Shown one piece after another: positions 49,901 through 62,369 of a stretch of DNA of 64,000 nucleotides. The DNA is from Blattamonas nauphoetae (Eukaryota; Preaxostyla; Oxymonadida). The notes beneath the pieces are model-generated. The model was not told the DNA's origin. It did no database searches and saw nothing but the letters and a program-made list of their open reading frames with translations. Positions within the stretch are counted from its first letter, which is position 1. The number at the start of each line of letters is the position of its first letter. The stretch is from assembly GCA_033064195.1 (NCBI GenBank), contig JARBJD010000065.1, forward strand, positions 1 to 64,000, given 5' to 3'. A program made the position numbers and the translations under genes.

Positions 49901-52900
49901 ATATCAAAAAGTTGATGTCTTCCCTGAGACGACGAAATTCAGACACCATCTTCATCCATCCTCGCATCCTCAAAACTGTTTCTGAACAACTTGTTGCCAA
50001 ATATCAGGAAATCCAGCGAACAGAAGGAAATATCGACGCCTTCTCAGATGAAACTCTCCGCGACCACACAGAACAGCTCATGGACTTCAGTTTGGGAAGT
50101 ATCGACTCTGGAAGACTTCACGGCTTTCCATCCCCTCCTTCACCATTCCCCCGAACCGGAAGCCGCAGTCAGATGCATCGGCCATTGAATTCTCGGCCGA
50201 TCGGATCGAGCGATTATATGCCGCGAATGCAAGCTTTCGAGCCTTCGCATCTGCGCAGAAGACCATCCTCAGAATACATCTCCCCACTGTTTGGAAAAGA
50301 CAAGAAACGAAAAGAAGACACACCAAAACAGAAAGAACCGTCACCAAAGCTTCAGTCGAAGCCTCTTTCGATGACAGACCTCTCGTCGAGTCCGGACATC
50401 GCAGCCAAAGCGAGAGATGACAAACTTGTCGATATTCTCTCAACTTTCCCAGCACCAAATCTTCTCCCAACAGCCAAGCCACCAATCGCTTCCTTTGGTC
50501 GCTTTGTGCCACGTGCGAAAGCCTCTAGCCCACACCGACAGGTGTTATCAGAACCACAACTTGACATACAACCAGTGAAGAAGATGAAGAGATCACACCA
50601 CATCTCCCCACCTCCCAGAATGGATTCGGAGAGAGGGACTTTGGATCCGCTGAACTCGACATCTGCACAGGACTCTGATTCAAGTTCTGACTTCACAAAT
50701 CTTGAAGACCTTCAGGACACCAATCTTTCTGGCACTGGTGCTCAGATTCTGGACGATCTGCTTCGCCCGCCCACATTTTCGATGGAAGAATCGACTGGAA
50801 TGAGAAATGCAGGTTTGGAGAGCCAAATGGAACGAGATGACTCGAGCCTCTATATGGGATCATTCCCCATCCCATCAGATCTAAGCTTGCACACACTCGG
50901 ATTCGAACAGTTCCAGGACCGAACCATGGACAGACTTGCATCTGACTTACTTGTCCCACCAGAACCGACCATCCGCAACATCAACCTCTCACCTGAATCC
51001 AACACGATTGGACATCTGAGATCGTCGTTCATCATGGACGACTCAGACGATGATCTGTCTGATGATGACGACGACCTGGATGGATCGACTTTTCGACACT
51101 GGATCTTCACCGATCAGTACATGATCCCAGGGGCGAGGTTCAGAGAGACGGACAGTCGAGATTCGAGACCATCATTTCTGCAGTTTCCATCCCTCTCTTC
51201 GAAGAATAGGAGAGATACTGTGAGACAGCGACAGGTCTTCAAGGATAGATGCAAAACTCATCTGAAGCAGAACGGATTGGGTCCAGGAACCCATCATGTC
51301 AGCCATGACGCTCTGGTCATCCACAAAATCCTTGCTGAAGAGGCGCCATTCACTCGAGACAAGTCGAGCCAGCTCACAAAGAACTTCTCGCCCTTCACAG
51401 AACTCAGAAACATCACACTTGAACACACCAGATATGGATTGGAGCTGTCCACACAAGACTTGGATCGATCATCGTGGCTTCCACTCCGTCTGTTTGACGT
51501 GAATGGATCGCTTTGGAGCTTCCTTGAAAGAGGGTCCCCTCACCACCGAAGCGGAATCTCGATCAAATCGACGCTCGCTGCTCAATCTCAGGATCCAACA
51601 GAATTCAACGCACAATCGATTCAAGTTCATCACTCGCATTTCTCTCTCCTTGGTCGCAACAGAGAGACAGAATATATGAATGACATTGTCCCCACATTGG
51701 AGACCCGACGAGTCACAGACACTTTCTGGAATTGCACTTCAGACGCTTCCGGAAACACGTGTGACGATGATCAAAAACGGCGGTCGGAACGAGAGTCAAA
51801 GATTAAGGAGCATGAAACATTGATCAAACAGGGAATGGGAGTGAAACAAGTTCACACCGCAAGCCTCTCAAAGTGTGTCTGGATCCTTCCGTACATGGAA
51901 TATCTTGAAACCCTCACGATGAAGCAAAACGACTTCAAAGCAGAACAGAAACCACACATTGAGAAGCCTCGTCCTCTCCAAGAAAAGAAGTCTGAAACAA
52001 GATGGCCTCTGCCAGTGATCACGATGGGAGGAGCACTCATCAGCGAGCTGATGTCGCTCGCGATCGGTCTGATCAATGAACGGTTCTTCTATCAACTCTT
52101 TCATCGTGATGTAGCCAAACAGTCGACTCAGACAGAACTGGGAGATGACCAACCAATCGGTTTTGTCGACAAGAATCTCAAGAACTTCCCGGAGATGATG
52201 AAAAGACAGAAAGAGAAGATGCTGTCGGCTGAAGAGATCATCGAGTTTGACAAGGAACACGACTTATTCGTCCAGCTCTTCTTCAAACAAGCTTCATCGT
52301 CGATATCTCACCTCTCACCACTTCTCCATTCCATCGCAACAGTGTTCTCTCTTTCAGCCTTCAGATTCATCCCACACGCCGAGCGACTCCTTCGAGAGCT
52401 CCTTCCTCAACAAACAGAAGCGTCTCGTCGCTTCGATGCAATGTTCGGCTCGTCCAGCCCATCCACCTTCGCCATCATCGGAAACAGCGGCGTTCACGAG
52501 GGAATGTTCTTCAGCGGCCCCGACTCTTCTTTCTTCAGCGAGCCGAACACACCTTTCCAAGTCCGCTACACCCTGCCTCGCCCATCAGTCCTTCGAACGT
52601 CTGACGCGAATCGGGCTGGGAGGACACAACATCAACCACGAGAGACCATGCATCCTCAGCAGGATCACCGTCCCAGATTTTCTATCCCACCATCGGAACA
52701 AGTCGACAATCGGATGGTTTCGAATGTTCTTCTCACATCCACTCAACAATCACAAAATCGTGCCCCTCAATTGGCAAATCAGCTCAGTCCTCCACAACCA
52801 CCTGCTGTTGCCCAACCAAGAACTTCACGTGCGCCCGCCCCGCCTCCAGTTCTACCTTTCCCGCGACACGCTGCCGAAGGTTCGCCAGATTCCAGACCGT

Positions 52901-54981
52901 CTGCCAGTCGTTCTCCGGTGGAAAGACGCGCTGAACAGCAGAACAGACAGATTCGGAATCTTCTCTTCCTCCTCGACCGGTTCAAACGGCACTCGGGTGA
53001 TCGATTGGAGGACAAAGTTGTTGATCCGCGTGGAACACCAACACCTCGCCCGTCGGTCGGACGATCTGTCTCACCGTCCATCTCCACTTCCCCACACACT
53101 CCAAGAAGCATCAACATCATCGACAAACATCTCCTCTTCACTCATGTTGTCAACCCATCTGAATCTGAGCTGGATGTCGAGCTGTATTCGCCAGAACAGC
53201 TTGCGGTCCTCGATCAGATGCGACAACAACTCGAAAACGCTGTTCTCCGCCCCTCCGAACAAAACAACCCTCTCTCTATCTTTGGATACGACTCACAGAA
53301 CACCCAATCTCTCCTCGTCTCCCAATCCTTCATCTTCTCCTCCGCCATCGAGCAGAGTTCATTCGGCGCACCGCTTGGTGGATCATTTGATCCTGGGATG
53401 GATTATGTCGGGAATAGAGAAGATTACAGAAGACAGAAGAAACTTAACGTCGTCCAGAAACTCCTTCTGAAGCAGGTCATTCTGAACAGCTTCGTAGATA
53501 GCTACGTCATCCCAACACTTCCCATCTTTCAGGCGTTCTTGACAACTCTCGAGATTTCGGCACATAACACGTTTGATCTGGAGAATCTGGGAGAACAGCA
53601 TTCTTCACTCGATTTCTTCTTCAATTCTTCGGAGTCATTCCTGCGACGACAACCAATCGTGCCGCTGGAACCACTCTCATCACAATACAAATTTATTCCT
53701 TCAACTCCTTCCTCTTTCGTTGATTTTGGATATTCTGTTGCTCCATTCGTTAACTTCGTCACAAAACGAGATCCACCCACACTCTTCCCACATTCTGTTT
53801 TTAACTCGATTCTCTCAATCCCCGCGTCGATCTCATTCTCGACAAAACGAGACATATACCGACGCCATTCAAAGACCATTATGAACAGTCGAGCACGCCC
53901 AAAATCAATAAGACTCGAAATCCATCGTGAGACCTGCTTCCAAGACACTTTCCAGATCCTCAAAGATCGAAAAACAGAAGACTGGTTCTGCCAGTTCACT
54001 GTCCAATTCAAGAACGAAGAAGGGCAGGATGCAGGCGGTGTGTTGAAAGAGTTCTTCATCGTCGTATCACAACAACTCTATGGAAAGGCAGGTCTCTTCC
54101 AACCCTGCGAAAACCAGGCGTTGATGGAACCAAGCCGCACCTTCTCTGGCCCCACAGATGAATTGAAGGAGAAGTATGTGTTCGCTGGACGATTGATTGG
54201 GAAAGCGTTGATTGAAAATCACTTGGTGGACATTCATCTCTCTCGCCCAGTGCTGAAACAGATCCTTCGACAGCCTCTCTCTCTTCTCGACTTGACAGGG
54301 TGTGAGCCTTCACTCCTCTCCTCACTGACATACATGCTGCAAATGGACGACTTCGAGTCTGTTGGAATGACGTTCCAGATCGAAGAGGAGACAGAAACCG
54401 GACTCCATCCTGTTGATCTCATCCCGAACGGCGCAGATGTTCCTGTCACTAACGAAAACGCAGAACAATTCATCCAGTTGTGGGCTGAGCACAAGATGAC
54501 GACATCCATCGCGTGGCAGTTGGAAGCCTTCACGAGCGGTCTGTCATCGATTGCTCCGATCAACCTCCTCACCATCTTCGATTCATTCGAACTGGAAATG
54601 TTGATGTGCGGAATGCCAAACATTGATACTGTTGACCTCAAAGCTCACGTGACATACAGAGACTACACTGCAACCTCTCAGCCCATCATCTGGTTCTGGG
54701 AAATTGTTGACGAAATGACGCAGGAACAGCTCGCTCACCTCGTCCAATTTATCACAGGCTCTTCAGGTGTCCCGATCGGAGGATTTAAGAATCTGATGAC
54801 GGGAAAGGGTGCTCAGCGGTTGATCGAGATCGCTCGGGTGTATCAGGACGATGCGAGGTTGCCGTCGGCCCATACTTGTTTCAATCAGTTGGAACTCCCG
54901 CCTTACACTTCAAAGGATATCATGAGACAGAGACTCTTCTTGGCGATTCGGGAAGGTTCAGAGGGTTTTGGGTTTATTTGA
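34914..54981 (+). CDS. Giant HECT E3 ubiquitin ligase (HUWE1/UPL1/TOM1 type), 6647 aa
   Basis: Predicted exons 34914-34920 (7 nt), 34968-35275 and 35353-54981, introns 47 and 77 nt, 19944 bases in frame. The spliced start reads MEGISVEETTRLIQ. The C-terminal HECT domain (about 6290-6647) contains DAGGVLKEFF, FAGRLIGKALIENHLVD and the catalytic loop LPSAHTCFNQLELPPY with Cys 6614. A UBA domain lies at about 2106-2146 (LQMMGATPTLARRAV, then IDSALDWIYAHG). Long helical N-terminal regions fit the armadillo-like ring of the HUWE1/UPL1/TOM1 group. Low-complexity Ser/Pro/Arg tracts and an acidic run (DDSDDDLSDDDDDLDGS, about 5330) intervene. It transfers ubiquitin from E2 to substrates; the substrates are unknown. 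It is much longer than HUWE1 (about 4370). Confidence 0.93.
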
Positions 54982-55305
54982 AAACTAATCCTTTTTGTTC
55001 TTGATTCAGATACCATTCTGTCTCTTCACCGTTTTGTATACCCCGCCAATCTTCTTTTTTTGTCTGCCAGTCTTTCTTCGCATTTCATAAACCATTTATA
55101 CCACAACTCCAACCACATTTTCTTTTGATCTGCATCGAACGATCAGACAAATTAAATGATGGGTGTTCTGATCGATAACGTCCAGTCGAATATCGTGCAT
55201 TACTCACCCAAACTATTCAACACTCAATTATAATTTGTATCTTGATTCATCTTTTCATATAAATTGCTCATATCCTTGAATTCATAGAGGTATTTCACAA
55301 TCTGA

Positions 55306-55805
55306 ATGGAAGTGCTTCGATTTCACTTACGATATACACCTGCGACCATTATTATTGATTATCGCTCAAAGGATGAACAGGAAGAAAGAAGAAAAGTTTT
55401 AGAGTTTCAAAATTTTCAGAATGAGAATGACATCGACCTCTTAGCACGCCTTGTCCTCAACCGCTGTTCAGATCTATTTGAGGGAAAGGCCTCTCTTCAA
55501 GCACAGGTTTGTATTGTTTCTGCCACAATCAACAATATTTTGCATCACATCTCTTCATTTTCACCCAGCTCGTCTCCCTCATCAAGCGACTCAAAAATCC
55601 ATCGCTTCCGCTTGATTACAGTAAAATAGATCTAAATGTATATGATCTGTCGAAATTGACAAAAGAACAGATTGATACTGTCAAGACTTTGATGGATGAC
55701 ACGTTCAAAAAGAATCGAATCACAAAAAATGATAAAGGCTTTGTCTATGATAAGAAAGTGGATTTCGATTCTATTCCTAAGGAGGCATCTGATTGGGATG
55801 ATTGA
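55306..55805 (+). CDS. CEP19: CEP19-like ciliary base protein, 145 aa
   Basis: Predicted exons 55306-55506 and 55569-55805, intron 62 nt (GTTTGT to TTCACCCAG), 438 bases in frame. The N-terminus FHLRYTPATIIIDYRSKD matches the CEP19 start (F-x-P-P-x-I-x-I-x-Y). The centre ends DYSKIDLNVYDLSKLTKEQ, and the C-terminus DDTFKKNRITKNDKGFVYDK then ASDWDD matches the CEP19 tail (a FEKN-like run, D-x-x-FVYD, and a terminal W-D). In animals CEP19 sits at the mother centriole and recruits the GTPase RABL2 so that intraflagellar transport trains enter the cilium. Its length equals the family's. It implies a flagellated organism. Confidence 0.85.
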
Positions 55806-56044
55806 TTGGGTGATGAGTGCTTTTTTCCTTATGCTTGAGCATCATCAATGATTTTTCTCTCCCTTTCGCGCTTTTCATGACTTTCTCTTCACATTTTCTG
55901 AATTCTCCAAGTATAGTAATGAATTTCTATTTTTTATCCCTTTGAGAAAACTCAGAAATAACCATCATAAGAGGGTCTGATCTGGGGAATATTCTTCCCC
56001 TGTCCACATATAGTCTATTTTTTCCCTCTCCACGGTCCAATTGC

Positions 56045-58975
56045 ATGAATCCAAATCGTCCTTCACAAGATTTCAATCCACTAAACTCTCGATTCGACGT
56101 AATCCTTGTTTGTCTCTTTTTCTCAATTCACACTCTTTACAGCGCAATGTTCCAACCGATTTTACTGAATCAGACGTTTATAATATAATGGAACGATATG
56201 GCAAGGTTGTGTCTGTGTCCTTCATCGAACGGCGAAGTGTACGTAAAGTTATCAGTGTGCTTCAACATTCCCATCGCCATTGTTTCTCGTATTTCATAAT
56301 TGTTCTCATTTATTCATTTCTCATTCATTTTTATCACATTTAGAAACAAAAATTGCTGTTGTGACCTTCACTGAATCTGAGGCGACACTCAGGGCAGTAC
56401 ATGATGAAAATCCCCCCACTGTCACTTCAAAACAAGCTGATCCAGGAGAAACGTTTGTATTTTTCAACAATTTTGCCACTCTGAAGCATTTTTGATGAAT
56501 TAAACACTTTTCACGTTTTTTCTCAGTTGTTCTTTTCTTACTTCTATCATGAATATTCTTTCATTAACATGTCCTCCTTTGCTTTATTTTCTTTTTGTGC
56601 TTCTATGTAGTTTCACCCTGAGCTGTACTTTTTCCGATGAACACAACTGCCTCCATATCTCGAACATCCCACCTCGCCTAACAAAAGCAGAAGTTAAGGA
56701 AATGTTGGACTCTTTTACGCAAGTATGAATTTCTTGTAATTTTTGTTTGTGATTATATTGCTTTTTTTGATTCATCCAAATTATTCCTCACAAACATTTG
56801 CACACTCATCGTCCGTCCATTTCTTTGCTTTAGGTTCCTTCGGAAGAGGTCATCATCACCAAAGTCTCTTCTCATCGCTCATCCAACCTTGGATGGGCAT
56901 ATTACTCTTCACATACCTTGGCAGTTGCCGCCCTTCAAGCCATCTCTCACACCACTCGAGCAGAATTTCCAATCAATGCCTCCTTTGCAAAAGCTCGCCC
57001 TACAGATCCAGCTATTATGGAACACATTAAAACGGTTTTTCTCCGCGGACTCCCCAAAATAGCAACCCTCGCCAATGTCAAGACGTTTGTCCGTGAACTC
57101 ATAGGAGATCAGGCATATTCTCACATCAGTGGCATAGTTGTCCCTCTCGATCAAAAATCTCGGAAGAGGCTGGGTCATGCTTTTATTCATTTCAACGACA
57201 AGGCTGTAGCCACACGATGCCTTGATCTCCTGAAAACCGCAAAATATGGAGACATGGAATTGTTTGCTGAATGGGCGATGCCTCGGGATGACAACGTACA
57301 TGACGACAAGGATGGAAAGAAAGGGAAATGGAAGAAGGACGGAGATGTTCCAAAAGGAAGCAGAAAAACCAAAAATTTGCCTCAAGCGGTTGAATCTGAG
57401 TCCCCACTCAAGCGTAATGATGAAAACCGTGATGTGTACACACCAAAAGCATATGAAAATCCATCAAACCAGACTTATCAGAGCTCCAATCACCAAACGT
57501 ACAAACCACCTCAAACGAGCAAATCAGTCCATAATCCGACTTCTTTTCAACAAAATCGAGGTTCTTTCTTTCAGATATCCATGCCATCTCACCAGAATCA
57601 GACCCAAAACACACCTCCACAATCACGCGAATACATCCCACAATTTCAAAACGAGCCAGCCAAAATCCAATTCCCTGTCACCAATACCAACCAACAACAA
57701 TTTCACCTGCGTGTTTCTTTTCCTCAGCATGAACAAGACCGGAGCATGGAGCAATACACGGACCATGCTCCCGTTCACGTTGGGAACACTCACACACCTC
57801 AGTCACTAACAGCCTTCCGTTCTTCACCGATTCTTCATCCATCAAATGGGATTTTGACCAATCCACCAGCAATTACGTTTAATCCATCGACTAACCGCCA
57901 GACAGGAATCCACCAATCGATCGGCCTATCGCAACTTAGTTATGGATCGTCTGTTCCGACGACCACACTCCCGAGCAATCTGCCAAACCAATTTTCTTCG
58001 AGCCTGCCGTCAAATCTTCCTATGTCACTCTCTCCAGCTTCGAGGAGCGTGACGTCGATGAACGCGACCCCAACAATTATCTCTTCACATCAAGTTGGAT
58101 CGATTTCATCGCCGCAGTATGCCTCAACCTCTCCTCTCTACGGCCCAAAGAATACTCCCATCTCGTCTCCACCATTCATCCCGTCGGCTGGACCTTCGCT
58201 CTCACATCTGGTCCCAGCTTCGCTTTATCCCCCACCACACAATCCCTCACCCAGAACAAACCCATCTGGTCCGCCACTTCCGCTGGCCAAGAAGTCGCCA
58301 TCAGCCCTCCTGCCTTCGTACCAGACGACACAATCACCGTCGAGCTCGCTCCTTCCGCCAGTGTCGCCCATCAACACGCAGAAAGGGTTTTATTCTGGCC
58401 CGTCGTCTGCGTTCCAAATTAACACAAATTTCGACATTGGACGGTCGCTGTTCGATCCAGACGAAGGGAACGATGTTCTGCTCGACTCAGATTTCTCTCC
58501 GTTGTCGTCGAACATCCCAAACATCCCAACCACAACCATCCCAAGCTCGTTGTACGATTCACCGTACAACCTCCCCTTCCCGACACATGTTCCATACGAT
58601 CAATCAGTTCTCTTTCTTCAGCCAGCGAAAGTTTCACAGTCGAGACTTCTGGACGAGTTTGATGGGCCGAGCTCGCTGGCGTCGTCGCTGGGTCTCGGTG
58701 GTTCAAGTCAAGGAAGCCACCCAACGTCGCTTTTTGATATTCAGCCACCGCTTTCGTCGAACTCGTCGTTTTCGGCGATCACGTCGCCGTTCAGTGGGTC
58801 AGCCCACTCTCTGCAACCATTCCCGTCACAGTTTCTGTCTGCGCGCTTCTCCTCGAGCTCACCTGGGTCGTTGTCGCAGTCCCTTCCCTCAGGGTCAGAT
58901 GACGACAGCCCGCACTCGCTGACGATCTTTGGGCATGGTGGACTGCTGCGAAAGGACGATAACATGCCGCTGTGA
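56045..58975 (+). CDS. Three-RRM RNA-binding protein with long low-complexity tail, 838 aa
   Basis: Predicted exons 56045-56098, 56143-56242, 56344-56452, 56611-56722 and 56834-58975 (2517 bases, in frame). RRM1 reads FDRNVPTDFTESDVYNIMER, then GKVVSVSFI and IAVVTFTESEATLRAV. RRM2 (about 100-180) reads NCLHISNIPPRLTKAEVKEM, then NLGWAYYSS. RRM3 (about 190-275) reads TVFLRGLPKIATLANVKTFV, then RLGHAFIHF. The other 560 residues are Ser/Pro/Gln/Asn-rich and disordered, with blocks like SSLPSNLPMSLSP, as in RNA-granule proteins. The donor of intron 2 is ambiguous: two GT sites in the same phase lie a few bases apart. It may act in mRNA processing or translation control. No specific orthologue is claimed. 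Confidence 0.8.
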
Positions 58976-59299
58976 GTTGTGACAATCGCAGACGGTACTG
59001 TCGTGTTCCTGCATGAAATAGTCGTTGGAGCCTATCTTCATCTTTTGAGTGTTCATTGGTCTTCTTCCTCAACATGGACACTCTTTTGTCCATCCATCGT
59101 TTTTCTTCTTCGCATTTCTTTGGTATTCCACCAATGTTGATTGTGGTGTTGGTTGTTTGCTTCTTGAAACGAAAATCTTCATAAATCAAGTGTCCCTGTG
59201 TCACGAAAGAGAGTGTTGGAACTGAGAACAAACGTTGTGGTTCAGATCATCTCTCCTTTCTTCCCTTCCCTTGATTCCCTCCTTTCTCCACAACTCCAA

Positions 59300-61189
59300 A
59301 TGTCCACTCCTTCGTGCCTTTCCTCTCCCCGCCGACATGTTCTAATCGAGAATCCAAAGCATCAAAGAAAGAGTTCAAAGAAGATCTGGCGCAACTCGTT
59401 GAGATTCAATCAAAATGCACCTCAAACTCCATCTGCTCCTCATAATCCGAAAGTGGACTCCTCCTGGTCGCCGAGGCTGACCGGATTGTTTTCGTCGAAT
59501 CGAAAAGAGATCGAAAGTTGTGTTCGTGAAATGAACGAGACAATCGAAAGTTTGACATTGTTTCTCATACACTCCAAAAGAATCAGACAATCGGGCGGCC
59601 GTTTCCCGACTCTTCTCAAAAAAGTCTGCTCTGATCCGAGCTGTCCACGTTCTCGATCCAAAACTCTCTCCCACATTCAATGTTTGTCTTCATCATCTTG
59701 ACGGTTCCTCAGGAGCCGCTTCTTTCCCTCATTGAATCACTTTGTCTGCCTTTTCCTTTTCATCTCTTCAGTTGCGACGACATTCCCTCCGAATGAACAT
59801 GTTCCACTCAAATTCCTGAAATCGCTTTCTCCCTTCGTCGCGTCGGATTATGTTCACAAAGAACGCTCTCTTCAAACGAAAGTCTGTTCCCAACTCTTTT
59901 CATCTATCAAGGCCTGGTCATGCCTGGCTCTCTTCATCGACATGAATCACGCATCCCAATCTTCGTTGCAACAAGAACAAGCGCTCATCCAGACACTCCA
60001 CAATGATGCACTCGCAGCCCTCCAACAACTCGCTGGAACTGCAAAGCGGAGAGTGTCAGTCGAACAGAATCGAATGACGTTCTTGCTCGAATTGTCCACC
60101 GATCTGGACTGTTCCATTCTTTCGTTTCTCGCTTCGTCACTCAAGCACACCCTCCCTTCATCTCCGCTGATCACTGTTCTTGCACGTTTCCTCTCCGTTG
60201 ACTCACCGTCGCTTCTCCTCGCCACTCTTGGGGTACTCACTTCTTTCCTCTCCTCACATGCCTCAACTCGTTCGATGTTCTTCACACTTGCAATTCCGTT
60301 CCGAATGAACAAGAAAGGAGACTGGCAGAAGACACCGATTCTGGATGTGCTGTTCGAGTTGGCGTATGTTCATGAACACGACACCTCTCTCCACAATGCG
60401 ATTTTGTCGCTCTTCCAGTTCTGTCCCCTCAACTCACTCCTTCCGATCTTCACTCCTCTCACATCGACTCTCCTCGCTTCCACTCCCTCCACTCCTCTTC
60501 CCTCGCCAGTCCAATCGAAACTCCGAACACTGCTTGTTGCTTGGTGGACGGCAGAGAAGCCCACAGTTCGTGAGAAACTGCGTCATGGGAGAGAACATAT
60601 CCGCCAGATCCTTCCAGATGTTCGGATTCGAGTCTTCCCTGTCAAGGACTTCTTCGCTTGTGTTGATGTGACATCCATTCCGATTGAACACACCATCTTC
60701 CACTCGACCTGGATTCAACAAGTTTTTCGATTGACTGATCGAGACATCGCTCGTCGAATCGTCCCAACACTCGTGAAAACAGTTCAACACGCGAAGACGA
60801 TGCCCAATCCCAACCCTTCCACTCTCTCCTTCTTTTCCATCCCAAAATGCCTCTTCTATGGTGTGATGAAATCTCGATTCAATCCCACCCCATCTCTCAT
60901 CGGAGAACTGTTCGCAATGCATCTGATGCGAGATCTTCAGGAAACAACACGTGTTCACACCCGCGAGCCATTTCGAAGCCAAAACTTCCAATGGAAGAAG
61001 CAGCTGCATCTCTGTGCTGAAGGGTTTGCTGATTTGGTGGAAGCTGAGCTGCAGTGCCCAAGCCAATTTGTGAGCTATTACGAAGGCCCCTTGCTGACTC
61101 GTAATGTGCTTGTCTGTGCGGGTGGGAACGTTGTATGCTATAGATCTCAAACCCCCTTTTTCTATTGGACTGTTTCGACATTTTTCTGA
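59300..61189 (+). CDS. Unrecognised helical protein, 596 aa
   Basis: Predicted exons 59300-59549, 59581-59703 and 59772-61189 (1791 bases, in frame). Intron 2 (68 nt) is clear, GTTCCT to CTCTTCAG. Intron 1 is only 31 nt (GTTTGAC to CCAAAAG) and is less sure, but splicing joins MNETIE to KSDNRAAVSRLFSKK smoothly. The N-terminus is Ser/Pro/Arg-rich. From about residue 130 the protein is a run of amphipathic helices (FLKSLSPFVASDYVHKERSL, then LLATLGVLTSFLSSHAST), suggesting an ARM/HEAT-like repeat fold. No known family was recognised. It ends 75 bases before the convergent next gene. Confidence 0.6.
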
Positions 61190-61264
61190 ACTGAACCTGA
61201 TTTGTGGGGTTCAGTTCGATTCTGTTTTTTCACTGTTGTATCTTTAAAAAGTAAAATAAGCAAA

Positions 61265-62218
61265 CTAAAAGGACAAGAGGATTGAAATGGCCCCAAGTTT
61301 TCCATTAAGGTGCAGCAGATCCGACAGGACATGCTGTTCATTCTCCGAGGAACCCGTTTGGTTCCATGAAACAAAGTCGTGGAGAGCAATGGGTGCGACC
61401 CTCCTCGCCAGTTTCAGATTTTCGTATGCGCGTTTATCTTCTTTGAATTCTTTGTCCACATCACCTCCAAAAGCATTTGGGTTCGCAGTGATAAGCAGTT
61501 TTAGCCAGGTCACGTGAGAGATATACCGGGGAAGAGAGGACTGGAGAGGCGTAACGACTGGTTGGTTTTGCTGTTGTGGTGGTTGTTGGTCGAGTTTCAT
61601 CGCCTTGAGGTGGCTTGAACGAATTCTTTTGTGTTCTCTAATCGGTTTCTCGGCGGCTTCGTAAACAAGAGGGTCGGATGAATCCCAACTCGCGTTTGGG
61701 ATTGAGGTGGCGAGATATGCCATCAAAAAGATTTGAGCCTGTGGGCCGAGGGATGAAACAATGTCTGCAATAGCGTCAACTTGTGCAATACTACATATTT
61801 CCGTGAGGATTGACGAAAACAATTTCATAAGTTGGAGTTCCTCATCAAGGAGTGAATTCTTTGAGTCTAGTTGATAATAGATTGGTAACATCTGCTCAAG
61901 AACTGCAACACATTGTTTATGCGTTTTCCATTGTGGTGTTTTCACCATTTCCTTGAAGATGGAGAGATTGCGTGTTGCACTCTCTAATGCTTGTATACCT
62001 CTATGTTTTTGTTTATCTTTCACAATTTTGCGAATCCTTCTCTAAAGACGGACGTGAATGAGGCACAAAGAGGAGATGATGTGAAAAAGAGTGAAAAGTC
62101 AGACCCTCTCCGTTTCACTATTCTCCAGTGAATGCTCACTATCTGATTGTTCCAGTGGCGCATCCTCTGCCTTGGTACTTTCATGCCGCTTTTGTTTCTT
62201 GATTGGAGAAGAGCTCAT
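61265..62218 (-). CDS. Unrecognised 296-residue protein
   Basis: Predicted exons 62218-62105 and 62041-61265, intron 63 nt (GTCTGAC to GTCTTTAG), 891 bases in frame, stop TAG. Exon 1 encodes MSSSPIKKQKRHE and an acidic Ser-rich stretch (EQSDSEHSLENSE), typical of a nuclear protein's disordered N-terminus. The rest is helical (RRIRKIVKDKQKHRGIQALE, then AQVDAIADIVSSLGPQAQIF), with a Gln/Pro break (QQPPQQQNQP) before a last helical block. No domain was recognised. The intron shares its unusual donor GTCTGAC with the CCHC gene at 24572-25754. Confidence 0.6.
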
Positions 62219-62369
62219 GTGATCGATCTTCTTCGACCCATGGAACCTGCTTTAGTCAATGGATTTGCATCAAGAAAAGATGGAGTGTTTTTTTATAAAA
62301 ATTGAAATGTTTGGAGGGAAAAGTGGAAGACGAATGTTGATGAAATGGTTAAAATGAAGAGAGTGAGGT

